A stretch of DNA of 50,584 bases from an uncultured Pelagibacteraceae bacterium (GTDB lineage Bacteria > Pseudomonadota > Alphaproteobacteria > Pelagibacterales > Pelagibacteraceae), in contig CACNXP010000006.1 of the NCBI GenBank assembly GCA_902624465.1, positions 1 through 50,584 on the forward strand, read 5' to 3'. The position numbers and the translations under genes were made by a program. Positions 8,920 through 16,276 of this stretch are shown in pieces (positions within the stretch are counted from its first letter, which is position 1; every line of letters begins with the position of its first letter). Below the pieces are notes generated by a model, which was not told the origin of the DNA, ran no database searches, and saw nothing but the letters and a program-made list of their open reading frames with translations.

Positions 8920-9050
8920 TAAGCTTTATTTAGAAGATAGCTTGGTATTTTTGAATTACTTTGAGATTCTTTATATACTGGGTCTCCTTTTTTTCCACAA
9001 GCGATCAATGTAGAAAATACAATTATTGCTAAAATAATTTTTTTTTTCAT
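8919..9050 (-). CDS. lptM: LptM-like small lipoprotein (YifL family)
   Basis: A 43-codon gene tucked between argH and lysA. The product has a short signal peptide (MKKKIILAIIVFSTLIAC) ending in a lipobox LIAC, then CGKKGDPVY, which closely matches the CG-x-KG-P-x-Y start of mature YifL/LptM lipoproteins. In E. coli LptM binds the LPS transport complex LptDE and helps its disulfide maturation. The ATG overlaps the argH stop by 4 bases (ATGA) and the stop overlaps the lysA start by one base, strong support that it is real. Position and motif give the identity; the role in outer-membrane assembly is inferred from the family. Confidence 0.85.
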   Translation of the reverse strand: MKKKIILAIIVFSTLIACGKKGDPVYKESQSNSKIPSYLLNKA

Positions 9051-10438
9051 TTTTTTTTTTTATATTTCAATATCATTTTTTTAATATTATCAAAAGATGT
9101 TCCACCATATGATTTCTTAGAATTTACAGAATTCTTTAAATCAAACACTTTTAATACATCTTTTGATAGTTTTGGTTCAATCTTTTTAAGTTCAGCCAGC
9201 GTTAATTGATCGAGATTTTTTTTCTTTTTTTCAGCAAAGTTCACAATATTAGCAGTCACTTTGTATGCTTTTCTAAATGGCATTGAGTGATTTTTTACGA
9301 GATAATCTGCAAGATCAGTTGCAGTTAAATATCCTGTGTTAGCTAATTCTATCATTTGTTTTTTATTTGGCGTAAAATTTTTAAGAATCTCATCAAGTAT
9401 TTTTAAACAATTTTGCAGTGTATCATTCGATTTAAAAACAATTTCCTTATCGTCTTGAAGATCTTTGTAGTAAGATAAAGGTAAACTTTTTAAAACTGTA
9501 AGCATAGAAAACAAATTACCATAAATAATTCCAGACTTTCCTCGTAAAAATTCCAAAAGATCTGGATTTTTTTTTTGTGGCATTATCGATGAACCAGTTA
9601 CAACTTTATCTGATAAATTTATTAACTTGAAAGCATCAGAGTTCCATATGATAAGTTCCTCAGCTATTCTAGAAATATGCATGGCACAGACTGAAATGGA
9701 GTAAAGAAAATCTAGAACAAAATCCCTGTCAGAAATTGTATCTATTGAGTTACTAGTTGGTTTTGTAAATCCAAGTTTTTTTGTAGTGTAATTTCTATCA
9801 ATATTAAAAGATGTTCCAGTTAAAGCGGCAACACCTAAAGGATTTTCATTTAAACTATCTAGATTATTTATGAATCTCTTTTGATCTCTTTTAAACATTT
9901 CAACATAAGCCATCAAATAGTGGCCAAATGAAACTGGCTGAGCATTTTTTAAATGAGTAAATCCAGGCATAAGAGTATATATATTTTTCTCTGCTGCTCT
10001 TATTACACTTTTAATTACAATATCTAATAAAAAATCTATTTCTTTGGTTGATGATTTCATCCAAATTTTCAAGTCAGTAATCACCTGATCATTTCTTGAT
10101 CGTGCCGTGTGAATAAAACCCGCATCTTCGCCAATTATTTCAAAAAGTCTTTTTTCAATATTTATATGAATATCCTCATACTTTTTATTAAATTCAAATT
10201 TTTTGTTTGTTATTTCTTTTTTGATTTTATTTAAACCATAAACAATCTTATTCTTTATTTTAAAAGTAATAATTTTTTGTTTAAATAACATTTCGACATG
10301 TGCAATAGATCCAATTATATCCTCTTTATATAGTCTCTTATCAACATCAATAGAATTTCCCACCTTTTGAAAAATTGATGAAGTGTTTTTTTTTATTCTA
10401 TTGCCCCATATTGCCTGGTTGTTTTTATTTTTCGACAT
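9047..10438 (-). CDS. argH: Argininosuccinate lyase
   Basis: Cleaves argininosuccinate to arginine and fumarate, the last step of arginine synthesis. It belongs to the fumarase/aspartase superfamily, shown by the signature GSSIMPQKKNPD; its flexible loop carries the catalytic serine. Other visible blocks are HTARSRNDQV and MPGFTHLKNAQPVSFGHYL. The 463-residue length is typical. It is the first gene of the argH-lptM-lysA operon and is divergent from the TlpA-like gene across 24 bases. It ends in a Lys-rich tail whose stop overlaps lptM. Confidence 0.96.
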   Translation of the reverse strand: MSKNKNNQAIWGNRIKKNTSSIFQKVGNSIDVDKRLYKEDIIGSIAHVEMLFKQKIITFKIKNKIVYGLNKIKKEITNKKFEFNKKYEDIHINIEKRLFEIIGEDAGFIHTARSRNDQVITDLKIWMKSSTKEIDFLLDIVIKSVIRAAEKNIYTLMPGFTHLKNAQPVSFGHYLMAYVEMFKRDQKRFINNLDSLNENPLGVAALTGTSFNIDRNYTTKKLGFTKPTSNSIDTISDRDFVLDFLYSISVCAMHISRIAEELIIWNSDAFKLINLSDKVVTGSSIMPQKKNPDLLEFLRGKSGIIYGNLFSMLTVLKSLPLSYYKDLQDDKEIVFKSNDTLQNCLKILDEILKNFTPNKKQMIELANTGYLTATDLADYLVKNHSMPFRKAYKVTANIVNFAEKKKKNLDQLTLAELKKIEPKLSKDVLKVFDLKNSVNSKKSYGGTSFDNIKKMILKYKKKK

Positions 10439-10462
10439 GATAATTAATTATACCTATTTAAC

Positions 10463-10972
10463 ATGAGATTTTTAATAATATTTGCTTTTTTAATATCTAA
10501 TTGTGTAGCGGCAGAAATCAAAGACATAAAAAATCTTGTTATCAATAAAGAGCTTAAAAAATATGATGGATTAACGTTTTTAGATGATCAGAGTAATGAA
10601 ATTCAACTTGATCAATTTGAAGGTAATTTGGTTTTACTCAATTTTTGGGCAACTTGGTGTGTCCCATGTAAAGAAGAAATGCCATCTCTTGATCAATTGC
10701 AATCTCAAAAAAATTTAAACAATTTAAAAATATTTCCGATTAATGTTGGTCAGGATAATTTTGAAAAAGCCTCTAAATTTTTTGAGGATCTAGGTATAGA
10801 TAATCTTAAGATATATTTCGACTCACAAATTACCTTAGCGAAAAAGTTTGGACTAAGGGGGGTGCCAACTACAATTTTGATAAACAAGGATGGATATGAG
10901 TTTGCAAGAATTGTTGGATCAATCGATTTTAAGGAAAAAAACTTTGTTGAATGGTTGGCTAGTTACAATTAA
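10463..10972 (+). CDS. TlpA-like periplasmic thioredoxin
   Basis: A 169-residue thiol:disulfide oxidoreductase of the TlpA/ResA/CcmG group. Residues 1-17 form a signal peptide or anchor (MRFLIIFAFLISNCVAA). The thioredoxin active site is FWATWCVPCKEEMPS with Cys66 and Cys69; the cis-proline loop is RGVPTTILI. Such proteins reduce cysteines for cytochrome c maturation or cytochrome oxidase assembly. With a HIG1 protein (also linked to cytochrome oxidase) convergent next door, a respiratory role is plausible but not shown. It shares TTAA with the stop of that gene. Confidence 0.88.
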   Translation: MRFLIIFAFLISNCVAAEIKDIKNLVINKELKKYDGLTFLDDQSNEIQLDQFEGNLVLLNFWATWCVPCKEEMPSLDQLQSQKNLNNLKIFPINVGQDNFEKASKFFEDLGIDNLKIYFDSQITLAKKFGLRGVPTTILINKDGYEFARIVGSIDFKEKNFVEWLASYN

Positions 10973-11172
10973 TTTTTGAAAAAATATGCAAAACCAACCA
11001 AAGCAATTATTGCAATAAATTGGAGCAAAACTCTTAACTGCATTAATTTATTAGAATACTTTTTACTGGTTTCACCACCTTTAAATAAAGTTCCGATACC
11101 AAGAATTAAAACAATCCCAACTGCCATTAACAAAACTATAGATAATATTTTAACTATTATTCCAGACAACAT
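10969..11172 (-). CDS. HIG1-domain small membrane protein
   Basis: A 67-residue protein with two predicted membrane helices (about 5-30 and 47-65) joined by a polar loop with GGETSKKYSNKLMQLRVLLQ, which fits the HIG1 (hypoxia-induced gene 1/Rcf1) pattern of a conserved R-x3-Q just before the second helix. Mitochondrial relatives are assembly or modulating factors of cytochrome c oxidase and supercomplexes; bacterial homologues, found mainly in alphaproteobacteria, are little studied. A longer reading begins at 11253, but the extra 27 residues look like translated spacer, so I choose ATG 11172 (MLSGIIVKIL). Domain call is by eye. Confidence 0.75.
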   Translation of the reverse strand: MLSGIIVKILSIVLLMAVGIVLILGIGTLFKGGETSKKYSNKLMQLRVLLQFIAIIALVGFAYFFKN

Positions 11173-11221
11173 AAGGTTATTGTAAGGTGTTTTAAAAATA
11201 AAAAAACATAAATCACACACT

Positions 11222-11881
11222 ATGACATTTTGCCTAGACTCAGTAATGGTCAAACCAGAGGCTAATACTAAGATTAAAAATGCTATTATCTTGCTTCATG
11301 GATATGGTGGTGATGGTAAAGATATTAGTATGCTCTCATTGAACTGGAAAAGACATTTACCTAATACTATTTTTATTTGTCCTAATGGTCATGAACCATG
11401 TAGTATAAATCCAAATGGCTATCAGTGGTTTGATTTAAGCAGAGATGATCCAGAATATATTTTGAAACAATCTATAAAGGCTGAAAAAAAATTATCAAAA
11501 TTTATTGATGAAATTAAAAAAGAATTTCATATTGAAAATAATCAAATTTGCTTATCTGGTTTTAGCCAAGGTTGCATGATGTCAATAAACTTAGGACTTA
11601 CCTCTGAAAAACCTTTTAATTGTATCGTTGGTTTTTCTGGAAAAATTATTGATGAAAAGGATTTGAAATTGAGAAAAAAAAATTCATCAAGTATTTTGCT
11701 AATTCATGGTGATTCTGATCAAGTTGTTTCACCAAATTTTATGTTAGAGGCAAAAGATTTTTTTATGAGAAATAATATAGACATTGAGACGCATCTTATA
11801 AAAAATTGCGACCATCATATTCCTATAAATGCTTCAAGTATTGCATTGAATTATATCTTAAAAAAATTTAATAATTCCTAA
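11222..11881 (+). CDS. Phospholipase/carboxylesterase family alpha/beta hydrolase
   Basis: A 219-residue serine hydrolase of the acyl-protein thioesterase/carboxylesterase group. Visible are the oxyanion-loop motif LLHGYGGDGKD (about 24-34), the nucleophile elbow LSGFSQGCMM (Ser115), the acid in LIHGDSDQVV and the catalytic His in NCDHHIP. There is no signal peptide, so it is cytoplasmic. Family members hydrolyse short acyl esters or lysophospholipids; the true substrate cannot be read here. The length is normal. It is followed 37 bases later by the HNH gene on the same strand. Confidence 0.88.
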   Translation: MTFCLDSVMVKPEANTKIKNAIILLHGYGGDGKDISMLSLNWKRHLPNTIFICPNGHEPCSINPNGYQWFDLSRDDPEYILKQSIKAEKKLSKFIDEIKKEFHIENNQICLSGFSQGCMMSINLGLTSEKPFNCIVGFSGKIIDEKDLKLRKKNSSSILLIHGDSDQVVSPNFMLEAKDFFMRNNIDIETHLIKNCDHHIPINASSIALNYILKKFNNS

Positions 11882-11918
11882 ATATTGAAAAAAATTTTTA
11901 TTTAAGTTAAAATTTGTT

Positions 11919-12488
11919 ATGAATAATTTTATTGATCAAGATGTTTCACTAGAAAAATGTCCTGCACTAGTTTTAAACGCTGATTATAGACCGCTGAGCT
12001 ACTATCCTCTATCTTTATGGTCATGGCAAGATACTGTGAAATCAGTTTTTTTAGATCGGGTAATTATAGTCAGTAATTACGATCGTGTTGTAAGAAGTCC
12101 TTCGTTCAATATGCAATTGCCTAGTGTAATTGCTCTAAAAGATTACATTGTTCCTCAATCTAAACCAAGTTTTACAAGATTTAATGTTTTTCTTAGAGAT
12201 AAGTTTTCCTGTCAGTATTGTGGCAGCAACGAGGAATTAACTTTTGATCATTTATTGCCCAGATCAAAAGGTGGAGAAACCAATTGGGATAACGTTGTTA
12301 CAGCATGTTCAGCTTGTAATGTTAAAAAAGGAGGAAAATTATTAAAATTATCGGGCATGAAACTGACACAATATCCTTATCAACCTTCAACAGAAGATTT
12401 ACATCGTAATGGAAAAAATTTTCCCCCAAATTATTTACACAAAAGTTGGATGGATTATTTATATTGGGATGTTGAATTGGAAGCTTAA
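11919..12488 (+). CDS. HNH endonuclease domain protein
   Basis: A 189-residue protein whose middle (about 95-145) is an HNH nuclease domain: zinc-binding CQYC, the catalytic FDHLLPRSKGGETNWDN and a second cysteine pair ACSACN. The N-terminal part (ALVLNADYRPLSYYPLSLWSW) is typical of a family that is widely conserved in alphaproteobacteria and cyanobacteria and has no firm function. No restriction methylase or toxin partner is beside it, so a housekeeping nucleic-acid role is more likely than defence. It converges on coq7 with three bases between the stops. Confidence 0.88.
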   Translation: MNNFIDQDVSLEKCPALVLNADYRPLSYYPLSLWSWQDTVKSVFLDRVIIVSNYDRVVRSPSFNMQLPSVIALKDYIVPQSKPSFTRFNVFLRDKFSCQYCGSNEELTFDHLLPRSKGGETNWDNVVTACSACNVKKGGKLLKLSGMKLTQYPYQPSTEDLHRNGKNFPPNYLHKSWMDYLYWDVELEA

Positions 12489-12491
12489 GAT

Positions 12492-13022
12492 CTATACTTT
12501 TTCAGATATTCGAATTGCTATTTTAGAACCTGTTTTAATTATTTTATCCATAATAGAGTATAGCCCTTTTTTTGAAGCACCTTCCTCATAAGCGATATCT
12601 TTATGATCTAATTCATCTTGTCTAAATTTAGTGATTTTTTTTTTTAACTCTTTTTCCTCTGGGCCTAATTGATTTATTTGATCTTGGTAATGTTTATCTA
12701 TAACCTCTTCAACGGAAGCAGTACATAGCATAGCTGCCTTTTTTCCAAGAATTGTAGATCCAAAGCCTAAACCTACACCTAATAGATCCCATAATGGTAA
12801 AAATTTTGTTGGTTTAATATTTCTTTTTTTTATTTCTTTTTCAAAAAATTGACAATGTTCCACCTCATGTTCTTTCATGTCTTCAATTGTTTTTTTTAAA
12901 TCATCATTTTTTACAATTGTATTTAAAGCTAACAATTGGCCTTCATAAATTTTGACTGCACCTCTCTCACCCGCATGATCAACTCTAATAAATTCTTCAA
13001 CTCTACTATTTGTTTTTTTCAT
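12492..13022 (-). CDS. coq7: Coq7, 3-demethoxyubiquinol 3-hydroxylase
   Basis: Di-iron hydroxylase that adds a ring hydroxyl late in ubiquinone synthesis. The 176-residue protein shows the ferritin-like repeats with iron ligands: VDHAGERGAVKIYEGQ, MKEHEVEHCQFFEK, ASVEEVIDKHYQDQ and RQDELDHKDIAYEEGA, which supply the Glu and ExxH sets. The length matches bacterial Coq7 enzymes rather than the flavin-dependent UbiF. Its ATG lies inside dsbB (17-base overlap), so DedA, dsbB and coq7 appear to be translated from one mRNA. It serves the same pathway as ubiE and ubiB at the start of the window. Confidence 0.95.
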   Translation of the reverse strand: MKKTNSRVEEFIRVDHAGERGAVKIYEGQLLALNTIVKNDDLKKTIEDMKEHEVEHCQFFEKEIKKRNIKPTKFLPLWDLLGVGLGFGSTILGKKAAMLCTASVEEVIDKHYQDQINQLGPEEKELKKKITKFRQDELDHKDIAYEEGASKKGLYSIMDKIIKTGSKIAIRISEKV

Positions 13023-13491
13023 ATTTAAAATAAATTTTTGCTAGCGTTATAATTAATAATAAGCTTATCACAATATTAATAGCAGTTAGTGATAATCCAA
13101 AAATCCTAAATGTCACATCTTTACAGCTTATAGTTTTTTCACTTAATTTATTCAGTAATCCTTCTTTAGTTATATTTTCAGAAAAATTTTTTACTCCACA
13201 AACAGTTGATTCTTGAAAAATGCCTTGTTCTATACCGAAATGATATAATGAAATCGATAAAGAAAAAATAAAAGTTAATGTTAATAGCAAAATAAAGAAA
13301 TTTTCATTTTTTTTTATAATAAACATTAAAGATATCAAAATTATACTTAACCCATAAGGGATTCTCTCTATCAAGCATAAATTACATGGTTGGTGGCCTA
13401 GAACATGTTCTATAAAATACGCAGAAATTAATGCAATTAAACTCAATAGAAAAATAATTCTTAAGTAAATTTCAGCTTGAAGATTAAACAT
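13006..13491 (-). CDS. dsbB: DsbB-type quinone-linked disulfide oxidoreductase
   Basis: Inner-membrane protein that re-oxidises the periplasmic disulfide donor DsbA and passes electrons to ubiquinone. The 161-residue protein has four hydrophobic helices. The first cysteine pair is in QPCNLCLIERIPYG (Cys36 and Cys39) and the second pair is Cys98 and Cys123 in the periplasmic loop. The start overlaps the upstream DedA gene by 8 bases and its end overlaps coq7 by 17. Being co-encoded with a ubiquinone gene fits its quinone dependence. No dsbA is in the window. Confidence 0.92.
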   Translation of the reverse strand: MFNLQAEIYLRIIFLLSLIALISAYFIEHVLGHQPCNLCLIERIPYGLSIILISLMFIIKKNENFFILLLTLTFIFSLSISLYHFGIEQGIFQESTVCGVKNFSENITKEGLLNKLSEKTISCKDVTFRIFGLSLTAINIVISLLLIITLAKIYFKYEKNK

Positions 13492-14089
13492 GAGATTTAA
13501 AAATCAGATAAATTATTAGACCAATAATAACAATTAATATTCCAATTATTGTAAACCATTTTGACCCATGTTTATCCATATAGCCATTAAATAAATCCCC
13601 AAACTTATAAGAAAGGTATGATACTATGAAAAATCTTAATCCTCGGGAAATTAAACTTATTAAAACAAAGATAAAAAAGTTAAATCCTATTAAGCCGCTT
13701 GCAATTGTAAAAACTTTGTATGGAAGAGGAGTAAAACCAGCTAAAAAAAGTACTCCTAACCAAGCATAAAAACCATCACTATTAACTAAGCTTTCTTTAA
13801 TCTTAGATAGCTTATCCTCATAACCATAAAAACTCATAATGTGTGTTCCAAAGTCAAAAAAGAACGCACCAATAAAGTAACCTAGTATACCACCCATAAC
13901 TGAAAAAATTGTAGTTATAAGAAAGATTTTAATAAAATCATTTTTTTTTGATATTACCATTGGAATAACCATTACATCTGGCGGAATAGGAAAAAACGAA
14001 CTTTCAATAAAAGAGACTATTGCCAAATAATATTTAGAACTTTTGTGAGCTGCTAAATCTAAACATTTTTTGTAAAGACTTTTAAACAT
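13484..14089 (-). CDS. DedA/YqaA family membrane protein
   Basis: A 201-residue inner-membrane protein of the DedA/VTT (SNARE-associated) superfamily, closest in look to the short YqaA type. Signatures are ESSFFPIPPDVMVIPMVI near residue 30 and the re-entrant segment GFTPLPYKVFTIASGL near 115. Several hydrophobic helices follow, ending at the C-terminus. DedA relatives act in membrane homeostasis, and some in undecaprenyl-phosphate or phospholipid translocation; the role of YqaA types is not settled. It is the first gene of the DedA-dsbB-coq7 block and is divergent from tRNA-Leu. Confidence 0.88.
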   Translation of the reverse strand: MFKSLYKKCLDLAAHKSSKYYLAIVSFIESSFFPIPPDVMVIPMVISKKNDFIKIFLITTIFSVMGGILGYFIGAFFFDFGTHIMSFYGYEDKLSKIKESLVNSDGFYAWLGVLFLAGFTPLPYKVFTIASGLIGFNFFIFVLISLISRGLRFFIVSYLSYKFGDLFNGYMDKHGSKWFTIIGILIVIIGLIIYLIFKSHV

Positions 14090-14147
14090 TTTTTGGTTTT
14101 AATATAATTTTAGTTCTTATACTATTTAATAAATTATTAAATAATTA

Positions 14148-14232
14148 GGGCGAATGGCGGAACTGGTAGACGCGCACGACTCAAAATCGTGTTTCGCAAG
14201 AAGTGAGAGTTCGATTCTCTCTTCGCCCACCA
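14148..14232 (+). tRNA. tRNA-Leu (anticodon CAA)
   Basis: The acceptor stem GGGCGAA pairs with TTCGCCC, followed by discriminator A and an encoded CCA (14230-14232). The anticodon stem CACGA/TCGTG closes the loop CTCAAAA, giving anticodon CAA, which reads TTG leucine codons. A long variable arm, expected for class II leucine tRNA, lies between the anticodon stem and the T arm with GTTCGATTC. The fadD-like ATG starts only 4 bases after the CCA. Confidence 0.96.
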
Positions 14233-14236
14233 AATT

Positions 14237-15934
14237 ATGGAATTAAGTAAAATTAACAGTTTAGTAGAACTTTTTTTCACGAAGTATGAAGAGTTAAACT
14301 CTATTTCTGATAAGCCATTTTTAAAGTGGTTAAAGGATAATAAGAAAGATTTTCTAACTTGGAAACAAGTTGAAGGGAATATTAAAATTTTATCTGAATA
14401 TTTAAGAAAAAATATATCAAAAGGGGATAGATGCATTTTATTATCTGAAAATCGACCTGAATGGCTTATTTCTGATATAGCCATAATGAACGCTGGTGGG
14501 GTAACAGTTCCTTTATTTACAACTTACTCTGAGAAAGATTATGAATATATTATTAATGATTGTAATCCAAAAATTTGTATTGTTTCAAATAATATTCAAT
14601 TAAAAAAAATAGATAAATTCATTTCAGATAAAATTAAAGTTTTATCAATAGAAAATATAAATGACCAAATTGATAGTATAGAAAATATTCTTGAAAGATT
14701 TTCTAAAGAAAAAACTCTAGATCATTTAAGCTTTAATCAAAATATTGAAAGAAAAGATCTCGCTTGTATCATTTACACATCTGGGACAACTGGTAACCCT
14801 AAAGGTGTAATGTTGAGTCATGGGGGTATTTTATCTAATTGTGAGGGTGCGCAAGAAATTTTGAATTCGTTAGTTGAGGATAGTGAACCTGTTTTTTTGA
14901 CTTGGCTACCTTTATCTCATTCATATGAACATGCTGTTCAATTTGTACAAATCACATTAGGAGCAAAAGTTTATTATGCTGAAAGTTTAGAAAAATTATT
15001 ATCTAATATGTCTGTTGCTAAACCAACCATAATGACTGCTGTCCCTAGATTTTATCAAAATTTGTATAGCAAGATTTCGATGAATTTTTCAAAACAAACA
15101 GGTCTCAAGAAACAATTAATATCTTCAACAATTTCGCTTGGAATAAAAAAACTAAATAATGAGAATATGAGCTTTAGAGAAAAAATATTAAATTATTTAT
15201 GTGAGAAATTAGTAAGACGAAAAATCAAAAATCAGTTTGGTGGAAATTTAAAGGCTTTTGTTTCGGGAGGGGGTGCTTTAGATCAAAAAATTGGTGAATT
15301 TTTGAACTCTATCGGACTGCCAACTTTACAAGGGTATGGCCTTACGGAAGCATCCCCAGTAGTAAGTTGCAATATACCTGAAAAAATTAAGATTGATACA
15401 GTAGGACCCCCTTTCAAAACTAATGAGGTGAAGATTGCACAGGATGGTGAAATTCTGGTTAAAGGTGAAAATGTTATGCTTGGTTACTGGAACATGAAAA
15501 AGGAAACAGACGATATACTTAAAAATGGTTGGTTACACACAGGAGACATAGGTGAAATTACAAAAGAAGGAAATTTGAAAATTACTGACAGAAAAAAAGA
15601 AATTATTGTAAATTCTGGTGGTGATAATATTTCACCCTCAAAAATTGAAAATTTGTTATGCCTTGACGAAAAAATTAAACAAAGTTTTGTTTATGGAGAC
15701 AAAAAAACTTATTTAGTTGCCTTAATTGTAAGTGATACTGAGAAAAATAAAAAACAAATTGAATTATATATTGATGATTTAAATAAAAGCTTATCTCTTG
15801 TCGAGAGAATAAAAAAAATAAAATTAATTGATAAAGAATTTACAATTGAAAATGGAATGTTAACACCAACTTTAAAACTAAAAAGAAAAAAAATCCTAGA
15901 AAAATATAAAGAAGATTTAGAAAAACTTTATTAA
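14237..15934 (+). CDS. Long-chain acyl-CoA synthetase (AMP-forming, FadD15-like)
   Basis: Activates fatty acids to acyl-CoA through an acyl-adenylate. The 565-residue protein has the AMP-binding P-loop YTSGTTGNPKGVMLSHGG, the A5 motif GYGLTEASPVVSCN, the A7 motif LHTGDIG and the A8 hinge ITDRKKEIIVNSGGDNISP. The sequence style fits the bacterial FadD15/AMP-binding long-chain group. Start ATG 14237 is needed for the N-terminal helix; the next Met is more than 80 residues in. It lies 4 bases after the encoded CCA of tRNA-Leu and so has no Shine-Dalgarno sequence outside the tRNA. It may be translated from a leaderless mRNA released by tRNA processing. Confidence 0.9.
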   Translation: MELSKINSLVELFFTKYEELNSISDKPFLKWLKDNKKDFLTWKQVEGNIKILSEYLRKNISKGDRCILLSENRPEWLISDIAIMNAGGVTVPLFTTYSEKDYEYIINDCNPKICIVSNNIQLKKIDKFISDKIKVLSIENINDQIDSIENILERFSKEKTLDHLSFNQNIERKDLACIIYTSGTTGNPKGVMLSHGGILSNCEGAQEILNSLVEDSEPVFLTWLPLSHSYEHAVQFVQITLGAKVYYAESLEKLLSNMSVAKPTIMTAVPRFYQNLYSKISMNFSKQTGLKKQLISSTISLGIKKLNNENMSFREKILNYLCEKLVRRKIKNQFGGNLKAFVSGGGALDQKIGEFLNSIGLPTLQGYGLTEASPVVSCNIPEKIKIDTVGPPFKTNEVKIAQDGEILVKGENVMLGYWNMKKETDDILKNGWLHTGDIGEITKEGNLKITDRKKEIIVNSGGDNISPSKIENLLCLDEKIKQSFVYGDKKTYLVALIVSDTEKNKKQIELYIDDLNKSLSLVERIKKIKLIDKEFTIENGMLTPTLKLKRKKILEKYKEDLEKLY

Positions 15935-16053
15935 CTTTTTATAAAATATCTGATTATTTAGCGCATAAACACTAACTTTTTTACAATTTAAAATTTTTTA
16001 AAAAAAATTTGAATTTTAATTTTAATTCAAAACTTTTCTTTAAAATTTAAGAT

Positions 16054-16082
16054 TTGACATAAGGCACATAAAAAAATAAAAA
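16054..16082 (+). promoter_or_regulatory. Candidate promoter of the 25-residue microprotein gene
   Basis: A perfect TTGACA (16054-16059) is followed after 17 bases by TAAAAA (16077-16082), a fair -10 box. Initiation would fall near 16089, giving a leader of about 45 bases that contains the palindrome at 16094-16109 and the ribosome-binding site. The rest of the 199-base gap after the acyl-CoA synthetase gene is plain AT-rich DNA. Confidence 0.45.
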
Positions 16083-16093
16083 TAGATCAATAG

Positions 16094-16109
16094 CGAATCA
16101 ATTGATTCG
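16094..16109. repeat. Perfect 16-base palindrome in the microprotein leader
   Basis: CGAATCAATTGATTCG reads identically on both strands. It lies a few bases after the predicted transcription start and about 10 bases before the purine-rich ribosome-binding site. As DNA it could be an operator for a dimeric regulator. As RNA it could form a 6-bp hairpin with an AATT loop that stabilises the short message. Confidence 0.7.
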
Positions 16110-16133
16110 TTTAACTTAAAAAGGGAGCTAAAG

Positions 16134-16211
16134 ATGCCTAAGAGAAGAAAAAAAGCAAAGAAGGCTAAGAAAAAAGCTAAGAAAAAAGCTAAGAAAAGAA
16201 GAAGAAGATAA
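16134..16211 (+). CDS. 25-residue Lys/Arg/Ala microprotein, function unknown
   Basis: A complete tiny gene. It has a strong purine-rich ribosome-binding site (AGGGAG, about 16121-16126), ATG 16134, 25 codons and TAA. The product starts MPKRRKKAKKAKKKAKKKAK and ends in four arginines; apart from Met and one Pro it consists only of Lys, Arg and Ala. The repeated KKKA unit resembles histone H1-like tails and would bind nucleic acid. Its own candidate promoter, a palindromic leader and a strong terminator show a stand-alone transcription unit, not chance. It converges on carD, whose N-terminus is also a polybasic tail. Codons favour AAG for Lys more than neighbouring genes do. I do not recognise a named family. 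Confidence 0.75.
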   Translation: MPKRRKKAKKAKKKAKKKAKKRRRR

Positions 16212-16234
16212 TTACTTAGTATTCTTTAATTAAA

Positions 16235-16276
16235 AACGCTTCTCATAACGATTTACGTGTGAGAGGCGTTTTTTTT
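16235..16276. terminator. Intrinsic terminator, probably bidirectional
   Basis: An 11-bp stem (16235-16245 with 16260-16270, one G-U pair, arms starting AACGCTTCTCA and TGAGAGGCGTT) with a 14-base loop is followed by eight T. The other strand also ends in a T-rich run (from TTAAAAA before the stem). It ends the microprotein transcript and, in reverse, the helicase-terB-fdxA-carD operon. The carD stop codon lies at the edge of the T tract. It is the only strong terminator I see in the window. Confidence 0.88.

Noticed and set aside
11919-12488. HNH protein as part of a defence system
   Set aside because: No methylase, toxin, phage or mobile gene nearby; neighbours are housekeeping and the protein family is broadly conserved.
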